From an uncultured Prevotellaceae bacterium (lineage in GTDB: Bacteria > Bacteroidota > Bacteroidia > Bacteroidales > Bacteroidaceae): 64,000 bases of DNA. Position 1 is the stretch's first letter. The number at the start of each line of letters is the position of its first letter. The notes under the pieces were generated by a model, which ran no database searches, was not told the DNA's origin, and saw nothing but the letters and a program-made list of their open reading frames with translations. The stretch is from contig CACZIT010000005.1 in the NCBI GenBank assembly GCA_902781315.1, positions 58,986 to 122,985 on the forward strand, read 5' to 3'. The position numbers and the translations under genes were made by a program. Below, piece by piece: positions 1 through 8,620 of the stretch.

Positions 1-1
1 C

Positions 2-469
2 GGCGTGTTTGCCATGTGCCAGGACGAGGCTGTGGCTTGGCTCGTAGAAACCTCTAACAACGTGGCCAGCATCGTCACTGGTGAGAAGGAAGCCAAGGTG
101 GTATGCTCGCAACGTTCCAACGTGATGAGCGCACTCGACAACCAGGCTGCCACCATCAAGGCTGTGTTCCAACTGGCAGGTGCCGAGGTCGTACAGGGCG
201 AGGGTTATCCCGCATGGAAGATGCGCGCCGACAGCAAACTTACTGCATTGGCTGTTGAGACCTACAAGAAACTCTTTGGCAAAGACCCGAAGGTGCTGGG
301 CATCCATGCCGGTCTGGAGTGCGGATTGTTCTCAGAGAAGTATCCCAACCTCGATATGGTAAGCTTCGGCCCGACGCTGCGCGGTGTCCACTCTCCCGAC
401 GAGCGCCTGCACATCCCGACCGTGCAAATGGTTTGGGATCATCTGCTGGCAATTCTTAAAAATATCTGA
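2..469 (+). CDS. pepD: PepD-type dipeptidase, C-terminal part (cut by window edge)
   Basis: The frame is open from base 2 to the TGA at 467-469 and gives about 155 residues of the C-terminal part of an M20-family cytosolic dipeptidase (PepD, aminoacyl-histidine dipeptidase), a metal-dependent enzyme that splits dipeptides in the cytoplasm. The segment IHAGLECGLF followed by SFGPTLRGVHSPDERLHI is the typical PepD ending; the His in GVHSPDE is the late metal-site histidine of the family. The true start and the first catalytic half lie upstream of the window. It is on the same strand as, and 26 bases before, a small lipoprotein gene, with no clear promoter between them. Confidence 0.9.
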   Translation, partial: GVFAMCQDEAVAWLVETSNNVASIVTGEKEAKVVCSQRSNVMSALDNQAATIKAVFQLAGAEVVQGEGYPAWKMRADSKLTALAVETYKKLFGKDPKVLGIHAGLECGLFSEKYPNLDMVSFGPTLRGVHSPDERLHIPTVQMVWDHLLAILKNI

Positions 470-495
470 GTGTCATCACCTATGATATGGAGAGT

Positions 496-873
496 ATGAA
501 CAGAATGAAAATTGTCATCACCGCAATGCTTATTGCGGTGATGACTTTCTCTTCTTGCGACAAGGAAAAATCCACTGCACAGAAGCTAGTGAAGGATTTC
601 CTGAAAGAAAACCTCGTGAGTGAAGACTTCAAGGTGATGTACTGCTACGATTTGTCAACAACGAGGTTTGTTACCGATTCGATGTGCCAAGCAATGCGAG
701 CCAAAATGGCAGGCAACAAGTTCTTCAAGTCTAACATACACTATGCCGAAGGCCCGACGTCGAAGAATCTGCATTTTATGCGCGTGAAATACCGCATCGA
801 CAAGGATACGATTTTCCAAACTTTCTACCTCGACGAGCAACAAACGCGTATAGTCGCATTTAAGGAGAATTGA
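496..873 (+). CDS. Small lipoprotein of unknown function
   Basis: A protein of about 125 residues with a lipoprotein signal: a hydrophobic stretch ending in the lipobox TFSSC, so the mature form is probably lipidated at that cysteine and held in the envelope. ATG codons at 487, 496 and 505 are all in frame; I chose 496, but 505 would give the most compact signal peptide. The mature part is small, charged (KEKSTAQKLVKDF) and predicted soluble. I do not recognise a family. It could be co-transcribed with pepD upstream. A similar small lipoprotein of unknown function sits at 43241-43636. Confidence 0.7.
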   Translation: MNRMKIVITAMLIAVMTFSSCDKEKSTAQKLVKDFLKENLVSEDFKVMYCYDLSTTRFVTDSMCQAMRAKMAGNKFFKSNIHYAEGPTSKNLHFMRVKYRIDKDTIFQTFYLDEQQTRIVAFKEN

Positions 874-916
874 GAAAAAACTGCAGTTTTCACTTCCGCA
901 ACTGCATTTTTTTTGC

Positions 917-925
917 TACCTTTGC
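917..925 (+). promoter_or_regulatory. -7 box TACCTTTGC before tkt
   Basis: TACCTTTGC matches the Bacteroidota sigma-ABfr -7 consensus TAnnTTTG. It follows a T-rich run and lies 50 bases before the transketolase ATG. No good TTTG -33 box is at the usual spacing. Confidence 0.65.
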
Positions 926-974
926 AAGCAAGATAAAAAATACTAATATCCTATAACAAATAAACTATCAAAGA

Positions 975-2987
975 ATGAACGACAACAAAGTAATGATGCG
1001 TGCAGCCGACAACATCCGCATTCTAGCTGCCGCAATGGTCGAGAAGGCCAAGAGTGGTCATCCTGGTGGCGCTATGGGCGGTGCCGATTTCATCAACACG
1101 CTCTACTCAGAGTTCCTCGTCTACGATCCCGAGAATCCCGAGTGGGAAGGTCGCGACCGCTTCTTCCTCGATCCCGGCCACATGGCTCCGATGCTCTACT
1201 CGCAGCTCTGCCTCATCGGCAAATACACGCTGGAGGACCTGCAGAACCTGCGCCAGTGGGGAAGCGTCACGCCTGGTCACCCCGAGCGCGAACTCGCACG
1301 CGGCATTGAGAACACCTCTGGTCCGCTTGGTCAGGGCCACACCTTCGCCGTGGGTGCTGCCATCGCAGCCAAGTTCCTGAAGGCTCGCCTCGGCGACGTG
1401 ATGAACCAAACCATCTACGCCTACATCTCTGATGGCGGCGTGCAGGAGGAAATCTCGCAGGGTGCTGGCCGTATTGCCGGTAACCTGGGTTTGGACAACC
1501 TCATCATGTTCTACGATGCCAACGACATCCAGCTTTCTACCCGCACCGAGGTCGTGACCTGCGAGGACACCGCCAAGAAGTATGAGGCATGGGGATGGTT
1601 CGTACAGAACATCGACGGTAACGACGTCGACCAGATTCGCGAGGCCATCAAGAAAGCTCAGGCCGAAAAGGAGCGTCCCTCGCTGATTATCGGTCACTGC
1701 GTCATGGGTAAGGGTGCCCGCAAGGCTGACGGTTCAAGCTACGAGTCGAACTGCGCCACACACGGCGCTCCGCTTGGCGGCGACAACTTCGTACAGACGA
1801 TGAAGAACCTCGGTGCCGATCCCGAGCAGCCCTTCCAGATCTTCCCCGAGGTGCAGGAGCTCTATGCCCGCCGCGCTGAAGAGCTGAAGAAGATCTGCGC
1901 CGAGCGCTACGCCCAGAAGGCTGAGTGGGCCAAGCAGAACCCCGAGAAGGCTCAGCTGCTGGAAGAGTGGTTCAGCGGCAGTGCTCCGAAGATCGACTGG
2001 ACCAAGGTGCAGCAGAAGGCCGGTGCCGCCACGCGTGGTGCTTCAGCTACCGTTCTGGGTGTGCTTGCAGAGCAGGTGCCCAACATGATTTGTGCTTCGG
2101 CCGACCTCTCTAATTCTGATAAGACCGATGGTTTCCTGAAGAAGACCCACGACATCGTAAAGGGCGACTTCACGGGTGCCTTCTTCCAGGCTGGTGTGGC
2201 CGAGCTGACGATGGCTTGCTGCTGCATCGGTATGGCTCTGCACGGTGGTGTGATTCCCGCTTGCGGCACTTTCTTTGTATTCAGCGACTACATGAAACCC
2301 GCCGTCCGTATGGCTGCCCTGATGGAGCTGCCCGTGAAGTTCATCTGGACTCACGACGCCTTCCGTGTGGGCGAGGATGGTCCTACGCATGAGCCCGTCG
2401 AGCAGGAGGCTCAGATCCGCCTGATGGAGAAACTGAAGAACCACCACGGCCGCAACTCGATGCTCGTATTGCGTCCTGCCGACGCTGAGGAGACTACCGT
2501 CTGCTGGCGTATGGCTATGGAGAACGTCGACACGCCGACCGCTCTCATCTTCTCGCGTCAGAACATCGAGATGCTGCCCGAAGGCAACGACTACGAGCAG
2601 GCCACCAAGGGTGCTTATGTGGTTGCCGGCAGTGATGAGGACTACGACGTAATCCTTCTGGCTTCTGGTTCTGAGGTATCCACGCTGGAGGCTGGTGCCA
2701 AGCTGCTGCGCGAAGACGGCGTGAAGGTGCGCCTCGTGAGCGTTCCCTCCGAGGGATTGTTCCGCTCGCAGCCCGTGGAGTATCAGCAGAGCGTGCTGCC
2801 TGCAGGCAAGAAAAAGTTCGGCATGACCGCCGGCCTGCCTGTCACCCTCGAGGGTCTGGTTGGTGCCGATGGTTGCGTATGGGGTCTTGAGAGCTTCGGC
2901 TTCTCCGCTCCCTACAAGGTGCTCGACGAGAAGCTGGGCTACAACGGCCAGAACGTCTACGAACAGGTGAAGAAACTGCTTGCATAA
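975..2987 (+). CDS. tkt: Transketolase
   Basis: Full-length (670 residues) thiamine-diphosphate transketolase, which moves two-carbon ketol units between sugar phosphates in the non-oxidative pentose phosphate pathway. N-terminal SGHPGG (residues 27-32) and the cofactor segment SDGGVQEE (about 152-159) followed by NLIMFYDAND are typical of the family, as is the second-domain segment HDAFRVGEDGPTHEP near residue 458. The ATG at 975 follows a Bacteroidota-type promoter. rpiB starts one base after the stop codon, so the two pentose phosphate enzymes are clearly co-transcribed. Confidence 0.97.
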   Translation: MNDNKVMMRAADNIRILAAAMVEKAKSGHPGGAMGGADFINTLYSEFLVYDPENPEWEGRDRFFLDPGHMAPMLYSQLCLIGKYTLEDLQNLRQWGSVTPGHPERELARGIENTSGPLGQGHTFAVGAAIAAKFLKARLGDVMNQTIYAYISDGGVQEEISQGAGRIAGNLGLDNLIMFYDANDIQLSTRTEVVTCEDTAKKYEAWGWFVQNIDGNDVDQIREAIKKAQAEKERPSLIIGHCVMGKGARKADGSSYESNCATHGAPLGGDNFVQTMKNLGADPEQPFQIFPEVQELYARRAEELKKICAERYAQKAEWAKQNPEKAQLLEEWFSGSAPKIDWTKVQQKAGAATRGASATVLGVLAEQVPNMICASADLSNSDKTDGFLKKTHDIVKGDFTGAFFQAGVAELTMACCCIGMALHGGVIPACGTFFVFSDYMKPAVRMAALMELPVKFIWTHDAFRVGEDGPTHEPVEQEAQIRLMEKLKNHHGRNSMLVLRPADAEETTVCWRMAMENVDTPTALIFSRQNIEMLPEGNDYEQATKGAYVVAGSDEDYDVILLASGSEVSTLEAGAKLLREDGVKVRLVSVPSEGLFRSQPVEYQQSVLPAGKKKFGMTAGLPVTLEGLVGADGCVWGLESFGFSAPYKVLDEKLGYNGQNVYEQVKKLLA

Positions 2988-2988
2988 T

Positions 2989-3426
2989 ATGGAAGTGAAG
3001 ACTATAGGCATAGCCAGCGACCACGCTGGCTTTGCCTTAAAACAGTTCGTGAAGAAGTATTTGGAGGAGAAAGGCTTCGAATACAAGGACTACGGCACCT
3101 ACACTGAGGACTCCTGCGACTACAGCGATTTCGGTCATGCCTTGGCACGCGGCATCGAGGAAGGCGAGGTGTTCCCCGGCATTGCCATCTGCGGCTCTGG
3201 CGAGGGCATTAACATGACGCTCAACAAGCACCAGCAGATCCGTGCCGGACTGTGCTGGATTCCCGAGATTGCCCACCTCATCCGTCAGCACAACAATGCC
3301 AACGTGCTGGTGATGCCTGGCCGCTTCATTGATGAAGACATGGCCCGCAAGATCATGGACGAGTTCTTCGCCACTGAATTTGAAGGCGGCCGCCACCAGC
3401 GCCGCATCGATAAGATTCCTGTGTAA
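2989..3426 (+). CDS. rpiB: Ribose-5-phosphate isomerase B
   Basis: 145-residue LacAB/RpiB-family isomerase interconverting ribose 5-phosphate and ribulose 5-phosphate. The N-terminal GIASDHAGFALK and the CGSGEGINMTLNKH segment (with the active-site Cys) identify the family. I take ATG 2989, one base after the tkt stop; an in-frame ATG at 2980 would overlap tkt and adds residues not typical of the family. Together with tkt it forms a two-gene pentose phosphate operon. A long inverted repeat follows the gene. Confidence 0.95.
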   Translation: MEVKTIGIASDHAGFALKQFVKKYLEEKGFEYKDYGTYTEDSCDYSDFGHALARGIEEGEVFPGIAICGSGEGINMTLNKHQQIRAGLCWIPEIAHLIRQHNNANVLVMPGRFIDEDMARKIMDEFFATEFEGGRHQRRIDKIPV

Positions 3427-3453
3427 AAAAACATTGTGGTATCTACGAATTTG

Positions 3454-3523
3454 CGGATTTACAATTTACGATTGTTGGGCAGAGCGTCTGCTGATATAAA
3501 TGCAATCGTAAATTGTAAATCCG
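3454..3523. repeat. Long perfect inverted repeat between convergent genes
   Basis: Bases 3454-3474 and 3503-3523 are perfect 21-base reverse complements with a 28-base loop; weaker complementarity continues outwards. The arms are A/T-rich, built of short words like GTAAATC and GTAAATT. It sits between the convergent rpiB and the AlaX-like gene and could act as a two-way transcription end, though it has no GC-rich stem or clear U-run. Confidence 0.7.
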
Positions 3524-3543
3524 TAAATCGTTTATATAGAAAA

Positions 3544-4044
3544 CTATACGATTTTATAGCGGATGCGGAACGAACGCTTGTCGTTGTCCCAGTTGGTGCC
3601 GAGGAGCTCGAATCGGCCTATCTGAGACGTTGACCGCACGTGGCGGCCAATGCAGGGACACACGTCGAACGTGCCTATTCGCACTAGGCGAATGGTCTCC
3701 GAAGCATCGGCAGGCAGACGGTCGAGCGAGATGTGGGCGTCAGGCGAATCCTCTTCTGCGCTGAACACGAGGCCTTCAAGCTCGGCCCGCGTGTAGAACT
3801 CGAAGGTCACGGGCAGGTCCTCGGCAATGAGTTCATTCATCTGCCGCTCGATGGCCTGCTCTTCCTTGCGGTCAGGCTTGCGATCGAGAATCCATGATAT
3901 CTTGCTCTTCTTGCGTTCGATGTGTGCATTGTTGGACCGTTCACAGCCGAACATGCGCTGCATCACTTGATTCAAGAGGTGCTCCGCCGTATGCGCGGGC
4001 GGAAACTCTTCTTTGTTATGATCGTTCAGAATGTAGTCATCCAT
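3544..4044 (-). CDS. AlaX-like tRNA-editing (SAD-domain) protein
   Basis: 166-residue protein resembling the second additional (SAD) editing domain of alanyl- and threonyl-tRNA synthetases, as found in free-standing AlaX proteins that deacylate mischarged tRNA. The zinc-site motifs are present: H18-T-A-E-H22 near the start and C131-x3-H135 in CPCIGRH near the end, spaced as in the family. It is short, without the N-terminal domain of large AlaX forms. Which mischarged tRNA it acts on cannot be told from sequence. It starts 32 bases after the GH13 gene, on the same strand. Confidence 0.75.
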   Translation of the reverse strand: MDDYILNDHNKEEFPPAHTAEHLLNQVMQRMFGCERSNNAHIERKKSKISWILDRKPDRKEEQAIERQMNELIAEDLPVTFEFYTRAELEGLVFSAEEDSPDAHISLDRLPADASETIRLVRIGTFDVCPCIGRHVRSTSQIGRFELLGTNWDNDKRSFRIRYKIV

Positions 4045-4076
4045 CTTAGGTTTTCTCTTAGGTTTTTATGATTCAT

Positions 4077-5726
4077 TTAAAAGGTCATTTTCTGGATACA
4101 GCCTCCACGCGGTGGCAATGATAACCGCACTGTTTTGTCGGCCTCGAGCGTCAATGTCATTCGGGATCCCGACAGCAGATCTTTGGCTTCGATGCTTCCT
4201 TCAGCTATATGCAGATAGTCGAAAGCATGTCGAGGGATACAAACGTCTGCCGTTGCATCTTCATCGGCAAAGTTTGCAACGACTAGCAGTAAATCCTTCT
4301 CAGCCTTCCGCAGGAAAGCATATTGACGGTCGCCTATGTGCTGGTTGACATACATGAGGTCGAACATCACACCATCTGTGACCGCCTTTTCCTTTCGGGC
4401 AATATTGAGAATGCTACGGTGTTGTTCGTAGAGCGACTGTTCATCGGGAGTGAGCTCGCCTGAATCGGCGCGGCAGAGCGTGTCGACACTCCAGTAGTCG
4501 AAGATGGTCGTTCGGCCGTCGTGACCGCTGAAGCCCTCGCAATCCATGCCTCGCTCACCATATTCCTGACCAGCATAGAGCATGAACGCATTCTCACCGA
4601 GCATGGCGCTTACGATGAGTGCAGGAACCGCTTTGCGCCCGTCGGCAGCAAAGAAGTCGCTGGCTATGCGCTGCTCGTCGTGGTTCTCGAGGAAATAGAG
4701 CATGTGGGAGCGAATGTCGTCGAGTTGCTGCCACTGACTGGTGATGTCGGCTGCACGACGACGATGACAGGTGATGTCGCGCAGCGCGTCATACATACCC
4801 ACCTTGTCGTAGAGCCAGTCGAACCCGGCAGCGATAAAGTCGCGATAGAGCCAGGGGTCGTAGATTTCGCCGATGAACAGCACGTCGGGATACTCAGCGC
4901 GCACCTGCGGAATGACCCAGCGCCAGAACTCCACCGGCACCATGAACACCATATCGCAACGGAAGGCATCGACGCCCTTAGCAGCCCAAAAGAGCAGCAC
5001 GTGGAGCATCTTCTGCCAGAGGCTGGGCGTGGGGTCGAAGTGGCCGATGCGACCAGCATAATAGTCGACGCCGTAGTTCAACTTCACCGTCTCATACCAG
5101 TCGTCGCGGCCAGGAGCGTTGTCGAAGTGGTCGTTGCCAGTGGCCTTGGCGGGCATCTCTTCGTAGGGGAACAGTTCGCCATGATAGCGGTCGAAGTAAG
5201 GTTCGAAGGGCTGCCCCGGGCAATAGTAGAAGTCGTTCTTTGGAGTAAAGCCCTGGCTGACGTCGTCGTCAGCACCGAAGTCGCGCACGCCCTCGGGTCG
5301 GGCTATGCTCTTGTATTGACGCGCCACGTGGTTAGGCACGAAGTCGATGACCACCTTCAGACCGGCACGATGGGTGCGGGCCACGAGGCGCTCAAACTCG
5401 TCCATGCGCCGAGCGGGGTTCACGGACAAGTCGGGATCGACGTCGTAATAGTCGGCAATGGCATAAGGCGACCCTGCCCTACCCTTCACCACGGCGGGAT
5501 GCTGGCGCGGGATGCCGTAGTGCGAGTAATCGGTCATCGTGGCATGACGAATGACGCCCGTGTACCACACGTGCGTGATTCCCATCTGGCGCAAGTGCTT
5601 CAGCACCGAGGGAGTGAAGTCGGCCAACTTGCCACAACCGTTCTCCTCGATGGTGCCACAATACTTACGCGTCAGATTGCGATTGCCATACCAACGCGGG
5701 AATACTTGATAGATGATAGGCTTCAT
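4077..5726 (-). CDS. GH13 alpha-amylase family glycosidase, cytoplasmic
   Basis: 549-residue glycoside hydrolase family 13 enzyme with a (beta/alpha)8 barrel and a C-terminal beta domain. The catalytic residues are visible: nucleophile D258 in AFRCDMVF, acid/base E287 in FIGEIYDPW, and transition-state Asp D350 in ENHDEQR; VIDFVPNHVA is conserved region I. No signal peptide is seen, so it probably acts in the cytoplasm on imported maltooligosaccharides or glycogen-derived glucans. The exact substrate (alpha-amylase, neopullulanase-like or maltogenic) is not resolved. It lies on the same strand as fabD upstream, with a 39-base A/T-rich gap. Confidence 0.88.
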   Translation of the reverse strand: MKPIIYQVFPRWYGNRNLTRKYCGTIEENGCGKLADFTPSVLKHLRQMGITHVWYTGVIRHATMTDYSHYGIPRQHPAVVKGRAGSPYAIADYYDVDPDLSVNPARRMDEFERLVARTHRAGLKVVIDFVPNHVARQYKSIARPEGVRDFGADDDVSQGFTPKNDFYYCPGQPFEPYFDRYHGELFPYEEMPAKATGNDHFDNAPGRDDWYETVKLNYGVDYYAGRIGHFDPTPSLWQKMLHVLLFWAAKGVDAFRCDMVFMVPVEFWRWVIPQVRAEYPDVLFIGEIYDPWLYRDFIAAGFDWLYDKVGMYDALRDITCHRRRAADITSQWQQLDDIRSHMLYFLENHDEQRIASDFFAADGRKAVPALIVSAMLGENAFMLYAGQEYGERGMDCEGFSGHDGRTTIFDYWSVDTLCRADSGELTPDEQSLYEQHRSILNIARKEKAVTDGVMFDLMYVNQHIGDRQYAFLRKAEKDLLLVVANFADEDATADVCIPRHAFDYLHIAEGSIEAKDLLSGSRMTLTLEADKTVRLSLPPRGGCIQKMTF

Positions 5727-5765
5727 CTATTTACGATTTTAGTATGTACGATTTTTAATTGTCAA

Positions 5766-6671
5766 TTAATTGATGCCGTGCACCGTTACGTCGCGGCTGA
5801 TTTTGGCAATCATGCCTTGCAGAGCCTTGCCGGGTCCGCACTCGGTGAAGTCGTCGGCACCATCGGCAATCATGTTCTGCACCGACTTCGTCCAACGCAC
5901 AGAACCCGTCAGCTGAGCCATGAGGTTCTGCTTGATCTCGGCAGGATCGGTGTGAGGCAGTGCATCAACATTCTGATAGACGGGGCAGATGGGCTCGCGG
6001 AATTCCGTCTGCTCGATGGCCTTGGCAAGTTCGTCCTTGGCAGCCTGCATCAGCGGCGAGTGGAAAGCACCGCTCACGGGCAGCACCAGCGCACGTTTTG
6101 CACCGGCAGCCTTCAGCCGCTCGCAGGCAGCATTGACGGCCTCCACATGGCCCGAGATGACGAGCTGACCGGGGCAGTTGTAGTTGGCAGGAATCACGAT
6201 GCAGTCGTCGGTGCTTACCTCGCGGCACACCTGCTCCACCGTTTCGTCGGGAAGAGCGATGATGGCAGCCATCGTGCCGGGCTGGGCCTCGCAGCACTTC
6301 TGCATAGCCATAGCACGGGCGTAGACCAACTTCAGACCGTCCTCAAAGCTCAGCGCACCAGCCACCGTCAGGGCCGAGAGCTCGCCCAGCGAGTGTCCGG
6401 CCATCATACACGGACGGTTTTCCTCGGGGTTTTCAGCCGGCGTGGCGCAAAGGGCAGAAATGACTGAGTGCAGGAATACGGCAGGCTGCGTGACGCGCGT
6501 CTGCTTCAGGTCGTCGGCAGTGCCGTCAAACATGATGTCGGTGATGCGGAAGCCCAAAATGTCGTTAGCCTTCTCAAAAAGGTCCTTTGCTACGGGGTTG
6601 TTGTCGTAGAGGTCCTTGCCCATGCCTACGAACTGTGCTCCCTGACCGGGAAATACAAATGCTTTCTTCAT
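5766..6671 (-). CDS. fabD: Malonyl-CoA:ACP transacylase
   Basis: 301-residue FabD, which transfers malonyl from CoA to acyl carrier protein for fatty acid synthesis. FPGQGAQFVGMG is at the N terminus, the nucleophilic Ser94 is in GHSLGE, and the catalytic His204 is in GAFHSPLM. Length is normal for the family. It is transcribed away from glnS; its own promoter-like box lies 42 bases upstream. No other fatty acid synthesis genes are adjacent. Confidence 0.96.
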   Translation of the reverse strand: MKKAFVFPGQGAQFVGMGKDLYDNNPVAKDLFEKANDILGFRITDIMFDGTADDLKQTRVTQPAVFLHSVISALCATPAENPEENRPCMMAGHSLGELSALTVAGALSFEDGLKLVYARAMAMQKCCEAQPGTMAAIIALPDETVEQVCREVSTDDCIVIPANYNCPGQLVISGHVEAVNAACERLKAAGAKRALVLPVSGAFHSPLMQAAKDELAKAIEQTEFREPICPVYQNVDALPHTDPAEIKQNLMAQLTGSVRWTKSVQNMIADGADDFTECGPGKALQGMIAKISRDVTVHGIN

Positions 6672-6712
6672 TTTTCTTTTATCTCTTTTTGGTTATTTTC
6701 TTAAAAACGGGT

Positions 6713-6721
6713 GCAAAGTTA
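6713..6721 (-). promoter_or_regulatory. -7 box for fabD
   Basis: Read on the minus strand this is TAACTTTGC, a match to TAnnTTTG, 42 bases before the fabD start. It is mirrored by the glnS box 42 bases away on the other strand, so the two genes share a compact divergent promoter region. Confidence 0.7.
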
Positions 6722-6762
6722 CGAAAAAAGTGTCAAATATTCGATTTTTCGCCGAAAATTCG

Positions 6763-6771
6763 TAACTTTGC
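6763..6771 (+). promoter_or_regulatory. -7 box for glnS
   Basis: TAACTTTGC matches the Bacteroidota -7 consensus and lies 47 bases before the glnS ATG. No clear TTTG -33 box is at the expected distance. Confidence 0.7.
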
Positions 6772-6818
6772 ACTCTCATTCATTGAATAGTGAACATCTA
6801 TAAGTATATCAAGCCAAT

Positions 6819-8609
6819 ATGACAACAAACGAAATCACTCCCGCTGAAGAGAAGAGAAGCCTGAGCTTCGTAGAACAAATCGTAGAGAAAGACCTGGCCG
6901 AAGGCAAGAACGGTGGACGCCTGCAGACGCGCTTCCCGCCAGAGCCCAACGGCTATCTGCACATTGGCCATGCCAAGGCCATCGCCATGGACTTCGGCGC
7001 AGCCGAGAACTACGGCGGCATCTGCAACCTGCGTTTCGATGACACCAATCCCCAGAAGGAGGACACCGAATACATCGAGAGCATTGAGCACGACATCAAG
7101 TGGCTGGGCTTCAAGTGGGCCAACGTCTACTACGCCAGCGACTACTTCCAGGAGCTCTGGGACTTTGCCGTGTGGCTCATCCGCCAGGGACGTGCCTACG
7201 TCGACGAGCAAAGCGCCGAGGTCATTGCCCAGCAGAAAGGCACCACTACGTCGCCGGGCCAGAACAGCCCCTTCCGCGATCGTCCTGTCGAGGAAAACCT
7301 TCGCCTGTTCGAGTTTATGAACAGCGGCCAGTGCGAGCCCGGCACGCTGGTGCTGCGCGCCAAGATCGACATGGCTCATCCCAATATGCTCTTCCGCGAT
7401 CCGCTCATCTATCGCGTGCTGAACATTCCGCATGTGAAGACGGGCAACCGCTGGAATGCCTACCCCATGTACGACTTCACCCACGGCCAGAGCGACTATC
7501 TGGAGGGTGTCACCCATTCGTGGTGCACACTGGAGTTCGTCGAGCATCGCCCCCTCTACGACCTGTTTGTAGGTTGGATGAAGGAGTGGCTGCAAACGCC
7601 CGAAGCAGCCGAGTCCGTCAAGAACCTGAAGACGCTGTCCACGCTCATGGATCCCGCCTACCAAGGTCCGCGCCAGACAGAGTTCAACAAGCTGAATCTC
7701 TCCTACACGCTTATGTCGAAGCGCAACCTGCTGGCACTCGTCAACGAGCACCTCGTCAGCGGCTGGGACGATCCCCGCATGCCGACCATCTGCGGTTTCC
7801 GCCGTCGCGGCTACAGCCCCGAGAGCATCGTGAAGTTCATTAAGAAGATTGGCTACACCACCTATGATGCCCTCAACGAGATTCAGCTGCTGGAGAGTGC
7901 CGTGCGCGACGACCTCAACAGCCGCGCCCTGCGCGTCTCGGCAGTTCTCGACCCCGTGAAAGTGGTCATCACCAACTACCCTGAAGGCCAGATAGAGCAA
8001 CTCACGGCCATCAACAATCCTGAGAACGAGGCCGACGGCACACACTCTGTTGAGTTCTCGCGCGAAATATGGATTGAGCGTGACGACTTCCAGGCCGTAG
8101 CCGAGAAGAAGTTCATGCGTCTGGCTCCCGGCAAGGAGGTGCGCCTGAAGAATGCCTATATTATCAAGTGCGACGAAGAGCATCCCTTCGACCAGGATGC
8201 CGACGGCCGCATCACCACCATCTATTGCACCTACGATCCCGAGACACGCAGCGGACTGCCCGGCGCCAACCGCAAGATCAAGGGCAAGACCCTCCACTGG
8301 GTCAGCTGCGCCCATGCCGTCAAGGCCGAGGTGCGCCTCTACGAGCGCCTGTGGAACGTGGAGAATCCGCGCGACGATATGGCAGCCATCCGCGAGGAGC
8401 AGCAGTGCGACGCCGTCACCGCCATGAAGCAGATCATCAACCCCGACTCGCTGCACGTGCTAAGCGAGTGCTACGTGGAGCCCTTTGCCGCCACCATGAA
8501 GCCGGGTCAATATCTGCAGTTCCAGCGCATCGGCTACTTCATGGCCGATCCCGACTCCACACCCAATCATCTCGTCTTCAATAAAACCGTAGGACTCAAG
8601 AGCTTTTAA
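6819..8609 (+). CDS. glnS: Glutaminyl-tRNA synthetase
   Basis: 596-residue class I aminoacyl-tRNA synthetase charging tRNA-Gln. Signatures are RFPPEPNGYLHIGHAKA (HIGH at 48-51), DDTNP, and the KMSKS-equivalent LMSKR near residue 298. The GlnRS-type beta-barrel anticodon-binding domain fills the C-terminal third, with no extra C-terminal domain. Presence of GlnRS means direct Gln-tRNA synthesis is available. It heads a probable operon with the TPR gene (11-base gap) and the DedA gene. Confidence 0.96.
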   Translation: MTTNEITPAEEKRSLSFVEQIVEKDLAEGKNGGRLQTRFPPEPNGYLHIGHAKAIAMDFGAAENYGGICNLRFDDTNPQKEDTEYIESIEHDIKWLGFKWANVYYASDYFQELWDFAVWLIRQGRAYVDEQSAEVIAQQKGTTTSPGQNSPFRDRPVEENLRLFEFMNSGQCEPGTLVLRAKIDMAHPNMLFRDPLIYRVLNIPHVKTGNRWNAYPMYDFTHGQSDYLEGVTHSWCTLEFVEHRPLYDLFVGWMKEWLQTPEAAESVKNLKTLSTLMDPAYQGPRQTEFNKLNLSYTLMSKRNLLALVNEHLVSGWDDPRMPTICGFRRRGYSPESIVKFIKKIGYTTYDALNEIQLLESAVRDDLNSRALRVSAVLDPVKVVITNYPEGQIEQLTAINNPENEADGTHSVEFSREIWIERDDFQAVAEKKFMRLAPGKEVRLKNAYIIKCDEEHPFDQDADGRITTIYCTYDPETRSGLPGANRKIKGKTLHWVSCAHAVKAEVRLYERLWNVENPRDDMAAIREEQQCDAVTAMKQIINPDSLHVLSECYVEPFAATMKPGQYLQFQRIGYFMADPDSTPNHLVFNKTVGLKSF

Positions 8610-8620
8610 TTGAAAGAATA

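Noticed and set aside
3436-3633. 65-codon frame after rpiB
   Set aside because: It covers the inverted repeat and runs antisense into the AlaX-like gene.
4521-6467. 648-codon plus-strand frame opposite the GH13 gene and fabD
   Set aside because: It spans two confident genes on the other strand and shows no conserved motif.
6798-8456. 552-codon minus-strand frame opposite glnS
   Set aside because: Antisense shadow of an intact glutaminyl-tRNA synthetase.
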